Shown here in pieces: positions 35,544 to 46,019 of a stretch of 64,000 nt of DNA. This stretch comes from Diplolepis rosae (Eukaryota; Arthropoda; Insecta; Hymenoptera; Diplolepididae). The notes below the pieces were generated by a model. That model saw nothing but the letters and a program-made list of their open reading frames with translations. It was not told the origin of the DNA and searched no databases. The DNA lies in contig JAPYXD010000308.1 in the NCBI GenBank assembly GCA_030998225.1, positions 6,210,001 to 6,274,000 of the forward strand. The letters are read 5' to 3'. Within the stretch, counting starts at the first letter, position 1; the number at the start of each line of letters is the position of its first letter. The position numbers and the translations under genes were made by a program.

Positions 35544-35834
35544 TGTGTTTCAAAACTGGAACTCGAAATTTTCTTTTCGAATTGAGTATTTAAAGGTCTC
35601 TAGCGCGAGCTTTCGCCACATCCCAATTTACTATAGTTATAACTATCCAAAGTATTATGATATGAAAATTTGAAGTTTTTGTTGAAAATGTGAGAAAACA
35701 AAATTTTATTCGATTCTGAACCATTTCTATCCTATTCCAGCTCTAATACCATTTACGTGTCATTTAAAAAATGTCACCATAAGAAAAGTCTTATGTCATT
35801 ACAAATTCTGTAAAATGAAAAAATGTTTCCATAG

Positions 35835-35992
35835 GTTCATCTCAGACTAGAAAATGGGCAGCTTTTGCAATATCTATTAACGACGATACAAATGATGTTA
35901 TCTTATGGGATCCTGAAAGTGGAGATTTTTACGAATTAGGAGAGAGTCGATGCCCTTTAATCAAAGCTTTACGGTTGATTAACCATCTGAAT
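35835..35992 (+). CDS. CC2D2A: CC2D2A-family exon: transglutaminase-like domain
   Basis: Acceptor CCATAG ends at 35834. The first two bases complete the Gly codon begun at 19477, which supports the join. The exon encodes SSQTRKWAAFAISINDD then NDVILWDPESGDFYELGESR and CPLIKALRLINHLN. In CC2D2A this is the strand-turn-strand with the conserved Trp-x-Pro-x-x-Gly-x-x-Tyr followed by Cys-Pro-Leu. The donor is either GTGCGT at 35993 or GTAAAA at 35997; the sequence does not decide between them. The family continues for roughly 200 more residues, which were not found in the remaining 28 kb. Confidence 0.85.
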
Positions 35993-36048
35993 GTGCGTAA
36001 AAATATATTATTATATTTTATATCAAACAAATAATTTAGGCTAGAATA

Positions 36049-36809
36049 TAAAGGGTTTCCCAATAGGGGTGATATGATTTTGAATGTCCATATCGGGCTC
36101 ATTTGAACTGAAATTTTTGACGTCTGCTGTCAGTTGTCATCAGTAAGGTTTGCCATTTAATCATGAGTAGTTTCACGCTTCCACAACGTTTGGAAATTGT
36201 CCAATTATTTTATCAAAATTCGAGAAGTTTTGTCGGTGTTCAAAGAGCATATCGTGCAAAATATGGTCGTCATTCTGCTCCATCCGCGCTCTCAATTCGT
36301 CGAATAATCGATAAGTTGGAGAGTGAATTTACTCTATTGGATACTAAGCCTAAAAATCGTATGCGTACCGCACGTTCTACACAGAATATAGCCGCCGTAC
36401 AGGCCAGTCTCGAGGAAAACCGTGAATTGTCCGTGCCACGCCGATCTCAGGAATTGGGCCTGTCCAGGATGACTACCTGGCGTATTTTGCGATTGGATCT
36501 TGGCCTGCATCCCTATAAGATGATTCTGGTCCAAGAACTGAAGCCTAATGACCATCGTTTACGTCGGGAGTTCGCGGATTGGGCTCTGGAATCAATTGAA
36601 AATGATCCCAATTTTCATCAAAAAATCATCTTTTCTGATGAGGCGCATTTTTGGCTCAAGTCTCGGGGGACATTTGGCCGATATATTGTTTAAATCATAA
36701 ATGGCATAGAATATCCAATATAATAAAAAAGATTTCGATCAATTCCGAATGAATATTCAGTGTTTTTTTTCAATTTCAAAACATATCACCCTTATTGGGA
36801 AACCCTTTA
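36049..36809 (+). mobile_element. DD41D-type Tc1/mariner, internally deleted copy B
   Basis: AAGGGTTTCCCAATAGGGG opens at 36051 and the complement closes at 36807. TA flanks both sides. Apart from a deletion in the other copy and a few substitutions, it is nearly identical to the element at 26954-27663, so the two moved recently or were copied by other means. It sits about 55 bp after the CC2D2A exon donor. Confidence 0.88.
36163..36693 (+). pseudogene. Truncated transposase, copy B
   Basis: The ATG at 36163 gives the same helix-turn-helix region as copy A, starting MSSFTLPQRLEIVQLFYQNS. It extends further, through FHQKIIFSDEAHFWLKS, and so keeps the first catalytic Asp. It then joins to unrelated codons RGTFGRYIV and stops. 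The second and third Asp regions are deleted. The open frame of 176 codons has no stop, so a truncated DNA-binding product is conceivable but unproven. Confidence 0.78.
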
Positions 36810-38092
36810 TAACTACAAAACCATTTAAACCTAAAAGTTATCAATTTATGTTTTTCATTTATACATTTTTAAAAATATTAATGAGGAATAGAACACATGC
36901 ACATAGAAAATTATTTTGGGAAACAGTTAATTAAAATGAATTCTTTTCATCCTTAACTCCCTAACCGACAACTGTTCCGATAGCCTTCGGATCGACACAT
37001 GATGCCTGGCTGGACCCCTATACATTTACATGCATTTGTATGTGAATATGACTCACCTTCACACTCATTTTTATTTTTATATTTTTATTGTAAGGAAAAC
37101 AGGTTATTTGTATTTTATTTTGAATTATTCCAATGTTGTTCGAAGAAAAAAAAGAGATGAAAGTATATTCTAAAGAGAGGTGAAAACAATTGTTGCCATC
37201 GCCCTAAATTGCTGACTGATTTTTAGTCAATCTGAGAGGTTGGTTTCTTGACGATTTTGGTTACTGCAGAAGTATAGTATTAAAGACTGTCTTAGAGCTA
37301 GTCCAATACTGAACTTGAAATGGGACTGAAACCCAGGTCGAAATGAACTCTACGAAAATTTGTCAGCTATTTATATGGTTTGGGTTTCACAAGTTCTATG
37401 AGTAAGACGAAGACAGCATGAGGGGTGCTTTGGTTTATACCGGTCGTCCTCATATTCACATCGCTTTTCACAAAATTGATTCAAAATAGGTCTAGTTTCT
37501 TAGATTAACATTTACTCAAGTTCCTATTTGGTAAATTACACTGAAGTTCAAATTAAATTACTACTTGAAATTATTCGTATTTGTAATTTTCATCTATTTT
37601 CTCTTTTTTATTTATTACTTACAATTTTAATTTATTATAACAAATATACCCCCCCCCCCTCTCCCTTTTTTATGTTCATCTCATATATGAACATTTCTAT
37701 ATATGTGTCTTTATATTATTTTTTTAAATTAAAATTGGTGCTCTTCGTTTGTTGTAAACCTGTTACGTACGCAGATTCGATTTAAAAAAAAATTGAAAAT
37801 ATGAAATTAAGGTGTCAATTAAATTCAAAATTCTTTTCGGATGAGTGCTTCGTTCGCGGAGGCACCAAACTGCTAAATTTCAAAAGGGATGTCGATTAAT
37901 ATTTGTTTTTATTTTGGGAATCGTTTTTAAATCCCTTCTCTGACTAAGGAGACAATACCGGATACACGAAAAAACTCAGGAAACCCGAATGAAGGGATGG
38001 AAGCCAAGGCAATATGATCATGTTCAGAAATTACAAGTTCTATAATTTATTCGGCAACACTGATGCAAAATAGAAGGAGAATTATACGTGTA
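36810..38092. other. Sequence after the last visible exon, nothing recognised
   Basis: AT-rich DNA with a poly-C run near 37651-37659. I looked for the remaining CC2D2A exons here and did not find them. Confidence 0.4.
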
Positions 38093-38385
38093 TATATGTG
38101 ACACGATCTGAAGAAAGACCCCTAAGCGGTCAAACATAAATTTCAGAGAAGAAGCAGGAGAAGTGGCGATGGGCCGATAGGACTCTTCCGATATTTCTCT
38201 CTCTTTCCATCGCACATACTTGTAGAGGTCTATTGTGTGTGTGTGAGTTCGATCGGTTCGGCCGTCTTCGGAATGAAAGACAGCGTATCCACACTCACAG
38301 CATTCTTGTATACATTAAGAATCAGAGAATCGATTTTTGGCCGCTGAGGGGTCTTTCTTCAGATCGCGTCACATATATTAGTATA
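38093..38385. repeat. Fold-back element with about 45-bp arms
   Basis: Arms at 38093-38138 and 38335-38385 are inverted copies sharing GATCTGAAGAAAGACCCCT and its complement, next to ATATATGTGAC. The centre of about 200 bp has a short GT run and no gene. Confidence 0.7.
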
Positions 38386-38811
38386 TATAATTAGAACGAT
38401 ACCTTTGGTTTTTAAAGTTAATGTACCTTAAATCGATCAGTCCTAGGAGAGAGGGGTTGAGGTGGGGAAAGGGGGGAGAGTTTATACCACTTGTCATTAG
38501 TTTTGATAAGAAAAAGCAATGGTTGGCTTTGAACCGGACAAGGGTCGAATGCTGTTAAATTCGCCCTTTTCACCGTTAGATTCCCTTAATAATTCTAATA
38601 TATATTTGAGAAAAATTATCACTACGTTTTGAGATGCGGTAGTGTTAATTTTCCAGCGATTCTCGCACCTTTCTGCCTTTTTTTTCAAACGAATTGGACT
38701 GAAATTATTTTGCCGAAGATGGATACATTAAAGATATATTTTCATATACTTTAATACATTTTACATATTTCGTATATTTTGCTTTTGACGAATAGAGACT
38801 TTAATTATTTT
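38386..38811. other. Nothing recognised
   Basis: No gene or repeat boundary is visible between the fold-back and the CGGGCG element. Confidence 0.4.
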
Positions 38812-39209
38812 TGTGTCCAAACGGGCGGAAAAGTCGCATTGCATGCTTGTGCGTAGAGCGGCATGCAGTCAATTGTGCCTCGGCGTCAAAATCGGGCGAA
38901 ATGTTCATACCGCCCGCTTCAACGGGCGAAATGTTCATACCGCCCGCTTCAACGGGCGAAATGTTCATACCGCCCTCTTCAACGGGAAAAATGTTCATAC
39001 CGCCCGAAACTTGACTGCCCGCTGCTAATTACGCACTCGCACGCAACGCGACTTTTTCCACCAATTTGGACACAAAACGTCGTGTGCACCTCGAGTGACA
39101 TGGTGGCTATGTGACTCGTGTGAATACCGCCCTCGCTACGCTCGGGCGGGCACACTTCTCACTCGTCGCAATCGCCACCATGCCGCCCTTGGTACACAAT
39201 CTACTATTA
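38812..39209 (+). repeat. GC-rich CGGGCG fold-back element with 30-bp minisatellite, copy 1
   Basis: TTTGTGTCCAAACGGGCGG at 38812 and its diverged complement ending near 39077 form outer inverted arms of about 60 bp. Between them, four 30-bp direct repeats start at 38892, 38922, 38952 and 38982. Each opens CGGGCGAAATGTTCATACCG and ends in CCCG(C/-)TTCAA, and is itself a small palindrome. The segment continues, with another inverted CGCCCTCGCTACGCTCGGGCG, to CTACTATT at 39209. A reverse-oriented copy with fewer units lies at 61816-62188. Open frames through it are by-products of the repeat. Confidence 0.85.
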
Positions 39210-39848
39210 TGTGCCTCCGGCGCGGAAACTCGTTTTTCCGTTACAGCTGAGAGTAACGGAATGTTGTGTATTACGATACAGAGGAACATAATGGAAAAAT
39301 TGAATTGCGCATGTACCTATTACGATACAGCGGAGCATAATCTTCTTCTTCTTATTCTTCTTCTTCTTCGTAAAGCGTTGCCATGGTACTGACAAAGCCT
39401 TGTACATTTGAACTGCGCATGCTCTATTACAATGAGCTACTATTACACAAGATCGATAAAATCAAAATGGCTGGGACTAGTCGCGAAATATTAAGTGTAA
39501 TGACTATCGTCGCAAACAACTACAATACTAGATTAGATTCGAGTGTACGCATAAAAACTCGTATCCGCACCGAAGTCACATACAATAGAATACGTGCCGA
39601 TGCACACAATTCAGGAAATTACGAGACTCGCGACAATGCTCGCAGGACTGATCGCGCCTCGGCTTCGTCTCGGCTTTGTCTCGGCTTTGTCTCGGCTTTG
39701 TCTCGGCTTCGTCTCGGCTTTGCTTCAGCTACGTCTCGGCTACATCTCACCTACGCCTCGACTACGCCTTGGCTTCGATCTCCTGCGAGCATTGTCGATC
39801 GTCACGCAATAACCCTCATCGTGCGCCTAGGCACGTAATATATTATTG
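39203..39848 (+). repeat. Dispersed repeat family, copy A, with 11-bp minisatellite
   Basis: The ends CTATTATGTGCCT (39206) and AGGCACGTAATATATTATTG (39829) are inverted repeats, so this may be a DNA element of about 640 bp. It holds a TTC-rich microsatellite near 39343-39368 and about eleven copies of an 11-bp unit (CGGCTTTGTCT type) at 39659-39780. Copies B (49365-49860) and C (52866-53308) match it; C lacks the minisatellite. The 151-codon open frame across it reflects the repeat only. Confidence 0.75.
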
Positions 39849-40384
39849 TCCACCCGATGCAACTTCCCGACACCGGTATTACCAGGCGATTTTACAAATC
39901 AGCCCTAACTAGTAATCGAAGATTGCACGTTTCGAACCGCGGATGGGCACGATGAAGGAAACTCCGTTTCCTTACTTTTATAAGGTCTAAATTCGGTCAA
40001 GACGCTTAGAAGACTGCGAATTTGATTTGGCCTTGATCTATTTTACTGGATCATCGCTAGGTGAGCATGACAGGGTTTTTTGATGATTAAGGAATGTATT
40101 ATTGGACAGAAATAATAATGACAGGGAGGATTTCGAAATTTGCACAAATGCTGATGTGGCTATTGCACCATTTGCTGATTTTTAGATGGCAATTATTTCT
40201 CCACTCTTTCTACACATATTGTGAGAAAGGGAATACGCTCATCGATTTTCATTATTTGGTGCATGGCCATCAAATTGTAGAAACGATTGTAGTTTGTAAT
40301 ATATTTCAGAGTAAGTTGAAATATATTTAATTAGTCTAGGCTTATAATCTTTATGTGGATTAAAAGCTTTAACATATGCTTTAA
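39849..40384. other. Flank of the R1-clade LINE, nothing recognised
   Basis: No gene recognised. It is AT-rich, in contrast to the GC-rich LINE that starts near 40385. Confidence 0.4.
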
Positions 40385-43227
40385 CCTGATTGTATTGAAT
40401 CTTGGCAGGGATTTTACGTTCAGACGAGGAGCGGGGGGGTCGATTATCGACCTCACAATTGCCGCGCCCCGTCTTGCCTCCAGGATAGGCGACTGGTGCG
40501 TCCTCGATGTAATAACATTGAGTGACCACCGGTGAATTGAGTTTAGCATCCAGGAACGGAGTCACCCAGTGAATACGGGAAGGGGCGGCAAGGTAAGGAG
40601 CCCCTCCTGGAACACAAAACGACTCAGCAAAGACAAGCTTCGCGAACATCTTGAAGAAACCAGGCTCATAGATGAGCTTGGTTGGGCAAGGTCTGCTGGG
40701 TCGTTGGAGGACACTGTGCGGGCGGCGAGGCGGAAAGTGGTCGCAGCATGCGACCACTCCATGCCTCGCCGCGGGCACAGGCGTACCGGGGACTCGATGT
40801 ACTGGTGGAGCGACCAGTTGTCCGTCCTGCGTCGAAAGTGCCTTACAGCGCGGCGGAGTTTTACCCGCTCAAAGGGTGAACCTCTGCTGCGCGAGGCATG
40901 GAAAAAAGCAAAATCAGCTCTGAGGCAAGGCATAAAAAAAAGCCGACTTCAGTGCTGGAAAGACTTGATCGGAGAAGTCGAGAAGGATCCATGGGGTCTC
41001 GCCTTCAAAATAGTCACTAAGAGATTAGTGACTAGAAGAAAGACTCCGGGCCTGGATAGTGCCGATCGTGTCAAGTACATCGTGCGAAGCTTGTTCCCGC
41101 ATGTAGAGCCGTTCCAAAGACAGGACCGAAGTTCCTGCGTGGTCCGGGGCGAAGAACTCTTCACTCTCGAAGAACTAAAGAGAGCGGGTGGAAGGCTCAA
41201 GGCAAACACAGCGCCGGGGATCGACGGGTTGCCGAACGAGATCCTCAAAGAGGTGATCGGGGTATACCCGGAGATCCTCCTAGAAGTCTTTAACTCCTGT
41301 CTTCGGGAGGGGAGGTTCTTCGCAGACTGGAAGAAGCAGAGGTTGGTCCTGCTGAGGAAAGGCAACAAACCTCTAGGGGATGCCTCATCGTATAGGCCAA
41401 TATGTTTATTGGATACGATGGGGAAACTTCTGGAGGAAATGATCCTACAAAGACTACAGGGTCACATGGTCCGCGAGAATGGTCTCTCGGAAAACCAGTT
41501 CGGCTTTCGGAAAGGCAGGTCCACAGTTGACGCCATCCAGGCAGTGGTGGACATCGCCACTAAAGCAAGAAGAGGAACTGGTAAGCGTAAGGGATTCTGC
41601 GCGTTGATCAGCATTGACATACGCAATGCGTTCAATGCCGCGAGATGGAACATCTGCATCGAGGCGATGGTGCGGAAAAAGGTTCCAGACTACCTGTTAC
41701 GAATGATAGATGACTATCTGAGCGACAGGTGGGTGATATACGAGGGCGACAAATGGTCTCTCAAGGAAGAGATGACATGTGGCGCCCCTCAAGGGTCACG
41801 GGTAGGTCCACTCGTCTGGAACGTCATGTACGACGATTTCCTGCGCATGGACATGCCTGCTGGAACGAGCATCATCGGCTTCGCGGATGACGCACTTGTC
41901 GTGTGCGCCGCTGACGACGTCAAAATCCTGGAGCTGAGGATCAACGATAGTCTGTGGCGGGCAAAGCGTTGGTTGGATAGCAGATGCCTGAAAATGGCCC
42001 CTGAGAAGACCGAGGCTTTGCTGGTCACAGACAGGAGATCCTTCAAATACCCGAGGATCGTTCTCGGGGAACATGAAATCAAGTGGAAAAAGAGCATTAA
42101 GTACCTGGGTGTGCAGTTGGATCGAAGGCTTAGCTTCGGCGAACACCTGCAGATCGCGACTGCCAAAGCCATCCAGTGTGGGGCCGCCCTGACTCGGCTC
42201 ATGCCCAACATTGGTGGTCCTAGGGAAGCTAAGAGAAGGCTGGTGGCGAGCGTGGTAAATTCGAAGCTGCTTTATGCAGCTCCGATCTGGACAAGTGCCC
42301 TTAACAACCATGCTATCCTGAAGAAGCTGTTCTCGGCACAGAGAGGTGTGGTGATGAGAATTGTCTCAGCATACCGAACTGTGTCGACGAGTGCTGTGCT
42401 GGTCCTGGCGAGCGTCCCGCCAATAGATTTATTGGCGGAGGAAAGGCAGGAGACCTTTCAGCTTCGCAAGGAGCTTACCTGCGTCGACCTGCAGGAAATC
42501 GCTCGCGCGAAGGAGGCCATCCGCAAGGATGGAAGGCGCAGACTCGTCGAGAAATGGCAGACGAGATGGCATGGTGACCAAACCGGGAGATGGACACACC
42601 GTCTGATCCCGGAGCTCGCCACCTGGCTGGATAGAAAGCACGGTCAAGTCGGCTTTTACTTGGCGCAAGCGCTTTCGGGCCATGGTTGCTTTAATGCGTA
42701 CCTGAAGCGCTTCAAGAAAAGAGACGATGAGTCGTGCCGCTCATGCTCCAGTCTGAACAGATTTGGATGTTTATCGAGTCATTCGTCACCCTGGTGATGA
42801 AGGCGAGGGAGCTCGATGAGCGTGCGGAGCGCGGCAACAATGGGGGCCAGTAGAAATCGCATCGGGGCCTACACCCGCGGTCCTGCGTCTTGGGCGGACT
42901 TGGCTGTTCGCGTCGACCGGGGGAGGAATCTTCTTATTCCTTTCCTGGTTGGCACGGTTGGCCGGCCTGCCTAGCGGGCGTATGCCCGCGGATGGGAGTC
43001 CCGGGGGAACGGACGACAGAAGAGTCGTACGCGACTTTAAGCTGGAACCAACTGGCCGCGAAGTTTAAAGCCGAAAGGCGGTTCCGCGGGCGGTGCATTG
43101 GTTCGTGAGAGGTGGTTTTTTGGTTTTAACAGGTATGCCTAGACCCGTCCTAGGAGAGTCCTGTACAACGTCTATAAAAGATTTCGCCATTTTTCCTCCT
43201 CACCAAAAAAAAAAAAAAAAAAAAAAA
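40385..43227 (+). mobile_element. R1-clade non-LTR retrotransposon, 5'-truncated, with poly(A)
   Basis: Coding matter begins abruptly in the C-terminal end of the endonuclease (about 40400) and the element ends in about 24 A at 43203-43226. The 3' UTR (42854-43202) is GC-rich and unlike the host. Truncation at the 5' end is typical of target-primed reverse transcription. A possible duplication is GTATTGAATCTTGG at 40392 against GTATGGAATGTATG after the tail (10 of 14), which is weak. Confidence 0.85.
40400..42853 (+). pseudogene. R1-clade endonuclease end and reverse transcriptase
   Basis: The first codons read FTFRRGAGGSIIDLTIAAP and LSDHR, the last motif of an APE-type endonuclease. TGA at 40533-40535 then interrupts; the same frame continues unbroken to 42797. 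Counting from 40569, the reverse transcriptase holds NTAPGIDGLP near residue 213, a catalytic Asp in LISIDIRNAF near 350, GAPQGS at 405-410 and the FADD box at 438-441. These are the catalytic residues of LINE reverse transcriptase, which copies RNA at a nicked target. Past HGCFNAYLKRFKKRDDESC the Cys/His-rich end is deleted and the frame shifts: the expected last codons, ending NNGGQ, resume in another frame from 42743 to TAG at 42851-42853. The core looks intact, but the whole protein is not. Confidence 0.88.
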
Positions 43228-43539
43228 GTATGGAATGTATGCTATCCACGCGATGTGAAGCAGAGCACATGAAGATATTTCCAAAAGAGACCGGTATTTT
43301 GGGCATGTGAATGGGCGAACGAAAGGAGGAATTGACAAACGGTAGAAAGCTGTGGTTTATTTTTTTCAACATTTTTGTTGTTTTTAATATTTTTTTATTT
43401 CTTTTTTACTTTTGTCATTTTCAAAATATTTTCTTTTATTTGCAATCACTTATTCGCTATATTGACTGAAAAAATGGTGATCAGTGTATTTTGTATTGTA
43501 TTGTAAAAAGGGCCTAGGGGGATAAACAAGTGAAACTGT
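43228..43539. other. Sequence between LINE and Copia remnant
   Basis: AT-rich with T-runs. No gene seen. Confidence 0.4.
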
Positions 43540-45280
43540 CCTCCTCATGTATAATCTTTGTATAAAGTACATGAAGAAGGATTACGAAGAGTATAAAATA
43601 TGGCTTGCCGAAACGGAAAGGCAATCATGTATACAGAGTAAGGACAAAGTCAATTCAGTAGAAAAAAATGATTTTGTTTTTTAGTAAATAAAAAAGCAAA
43701 GATAGTTGGTTATTGGATTCAGTAGTAACGAGGTACGTGACCAATAACAAGCAGGTTTTCCATTCCCTGAACGAGTCGTACCAAGGAACAATCAAGGTCA
43801 GTAAAGGCGAAAAGGTCCATGTAGTTGGAATTGGAACATGAGGTATTATTTGCATCAAAATTAGTTGGAAACGTTTTTTCAATCGGAAAATTTACGAACG
43901 GGTTCGAAATAATATTCAAAGAAAAACGCTGTGAAATAGACAAGATTAATGAGCAGATCGCAGTGGTGGGTCTGAAAAAAAATTTATATGAGGCACGAAC
44001 ACCTGACAAAATCAACTATTTAAAATTTGGACTTAATGACAATTGTATTTACAGCTGACGCCAGATTTTGGAACATCGTGACCCCGAAGTAATTCGAGAA
44101 ATGTCCGCGAGAAAACTTGTTAATGGAATCAAGGAACTATGTGAGCCATGAGCAAAATGAGAAATGACGAGACAACCATTCTAAAAAGAAACTTTAAACC
44201 AGAGTGAGGCTGTATTGGACTAAATACACACAATAATTTGCGGACTCATGCAAAAGGCAAAGCCAAGTGAAAAACGTTACATCATCACCTTCATAGATGA
44301 TATTTCGCACTTCATAATTATTAAGCTGTTAGCTAACAAAAGCTGAGTCCAAAAAAATAATCAAAATGTTCGTGGAGATGACGAAAACGATACTCAAGAA
44401 GACACCAGCTCAAGGAATATCTCAAAGCCGAGGAGATCGGGACACAGTTGATAGCAGCATATTTTCCTCAACAAAATGGAGTCGCTGAGAGGAAAACCCG
44501 GTACATTATGGAAGCAGTTCGTTGTATGTTGATCAACGCGGCACTTCCAAATTCCCTTTTGAAAGAAGCAGTATCAACGGTAGTTTATGCAGAAAATTGC
44601 GTTATTACGAGGGCGACCGAGTTGGTTCTTTACGAGTGGTGAACTGAAAGCAGAGTAATATTAAAAGACGTCAATCCTTCTGGAAGAAAATGCTCCCTAC
44701 ATGTTGCGGCTAGAAAAAGGAAAAAAACTTATTCAAACAGGGAACGAAATGATTTTTTTTGGGTATGACAGTGAATCCAAAGCATTTCGATGCTACAATC
44801 CAATAGCGCACAAAGTATAAATCAGTCGTGACGTGAGACTTGCGCAAGGAATGAAAAGGTCCTTTTATGCACAAAATTGCGTCATTACGAGAGCGACCGA
44901 GTTGGTTCTTTTCGAGTGGTGAACTGAAAGCAGAGTATTATTAAAAGACGTCAATCCTTCTGGAAGAAAATGCTCCCTACATGTTGCGGTCAAAAAAAGG
45001 AAAAAAACTTATTCAAACAGGGAACGAAATGATTTTTTTTGGGTATGACAGCGAATCCAAAGCATTTCGATTCTACAATCCAATAGCGCACAAAGTATAA
45101 ATCAGTCTTGACGTGAGACTTGCGCAAAAAATTAAAAGGTCCTATGAAGTGGAAAAAAACAAGACGTGAGAACTGACTGATCTACCCGAAAAAAGAGAAT
45201 TGGTTGAATGTAATGTGTTCAAGACCAAGAGGGACGTAAAAGTATACGTCCAGCGTTAAAAGGCGCGATCAGTCGCCCAA
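43540..45280 (+). pseudogene. Copia-type retrotransposon gag-pol remnant
   Basis: Pieces appear in Copia order across several frames. A gag end, YMKKDYEEYKIWLAE, looks like a zinc knuckle whose Cys are now Tyr. Next is a protease start, WLLDSVVTRYVTNNKQVFHS, in which the catalytic Asp-Ser-Gly reads Asp-Ser-Val. The pre-integrase zinc-binding part has LEHRDPEVIREM near 44064. An integrase core follows, with YIITFIDDISHF and YFPQQNGVAERKTRYIMEAV. Reverse transcriptase and RNase H are absent. Stops and frameshifts are frequent. A stretch of 280 bp is duplicated in tandem (44585-44864 and 44865-45145). No LTRs were recognised. Confidence 0.75.
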
Positions 45281-46019
45281 GGAATTTCGTGACAATTTTG
45301 AATAGATTTTAAGAAAGTTATTGCACTAATGGTAGATCCAAAATGGCTACTATTTTAAACTATATTCGCGGTTGTTTCATTGAATTTTTTCATTAGATCA
45401 GTGTTAGTTTATTTGAATTGTTGAAACTTGATTTGGAAAAATTAATAAATAGTTCATGATATATCCGTAGCCGAATAGACGTAAATAGATTCTGTGAGAA
45501 AAGTTGTGTGGCACCTCCGTAGCTCAGATGTCAGAACACTCGATCGGTAATCGAAAGATCCTGCGCTCGATACTCAGAGAAGTGGAAGAGTTCTTCTTTC
45601 CACAAAAAGATTTTATAAAAAAATAAGTTCAGTCTTTGTTTATCTAAATTGTTTTCTCTTGAATTCTTCAAGCAAAACATTGTGCATTAAATTTGTTAAG
45701 TGTTTGTTTTTTGAAATTATTCACTTTCAAATTCTTCGACCGAACAGCGAGCATTAATTTATTCGAGTGCTTGTTCATTTAAATTGTTTACTCTTGAATT
45801 CTTCAAACAAAATCTTCAGCATTAATTTAGTTTATTCTTGGTTTATTTTAGGGGGTCTTCTGATGCAGCGGTTTCAAGCAATTAATTTTTTTATGTGCAT
45901 ATTTTTCATCTATGTTATGTTAGAAATACACTGTAAAAATGTTTTAGCTAAATACATCCTCGTTTAGGAGGGACAGAGCGTCCAACACAACATTATCACG
46001 TTTTAAATCTTTTGATGAC
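45281..46019. other. Sequence between Copia and Gypsy remnants
   Basis: AT-rich, with three or four diverged copies of a segment like TTGTTTACTCTTGAATTCTTC (near 45648, 45710 and 45785) and the tRNA-like segment described separately. No gene. Confidence 0.4.
45515..45590 (+). ncRNA. tRNA-like segment (pseudogene or SINE head)
   Basis: TCCGTAGCTCAGATGTCAGAAC resembles the start of a tRNA with an A box, and GCGCTCGATACTC resembles a B box with a seven-base T loop. Between them, TCGAT and ATCGA could pair as an anticodon stem around a GGT triplet (Thr-like). The acceptor stem does not pair well and the base before the anticodon is C, not T. I read it as a degenerate tRNA or tRNA-derived SINE. 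Confidence 0.45.

Larger units (their letters stand above)
19478..35834 (+). other. CC2D2A intron of about 16.4 kb
   Basis: Donor GTAAAT at 19478 and acceptor TTTCCATAG ending at 35834, phase 1. It is packed with broken mariners, Tc1/mariner relatives and fold-back elements, described separately. Positions 19478-20096 hold nothing recognised. Confidence 0.75.

Noticed and set aside
38892..39010. Regularly spaced direct repeats suggesting a CRISPR array
   Set aside because: Repeats are contiguous 30-bp units without unique spacers, and the context is eukaryotic.
38811..39114. Short open frames in all frames with repeated FIPPASTGEM-like peptides
   Set aside because: They are read-through of a 30-bp repeat whose length is a multiple of three.
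39383..39912. Open frames up to 151 codons rich in Ser, Arg, Leu
   Set aside because: Produced by the 11-bp minisatellite, which reads the same peptide in every frame; copies B and C are not open.
40094..40330. A possible last CC2D2A exon (78-codon frame)
   Set aside because: Its residues do not match the expected Trp-rich C-terminal region and no suitable acceptor is evident.
40239..42683. Antisense open frames of 60-180 codons
   Set aside because: They are shadows of the GC-rich LINE reverse transcriptase on the other strand.
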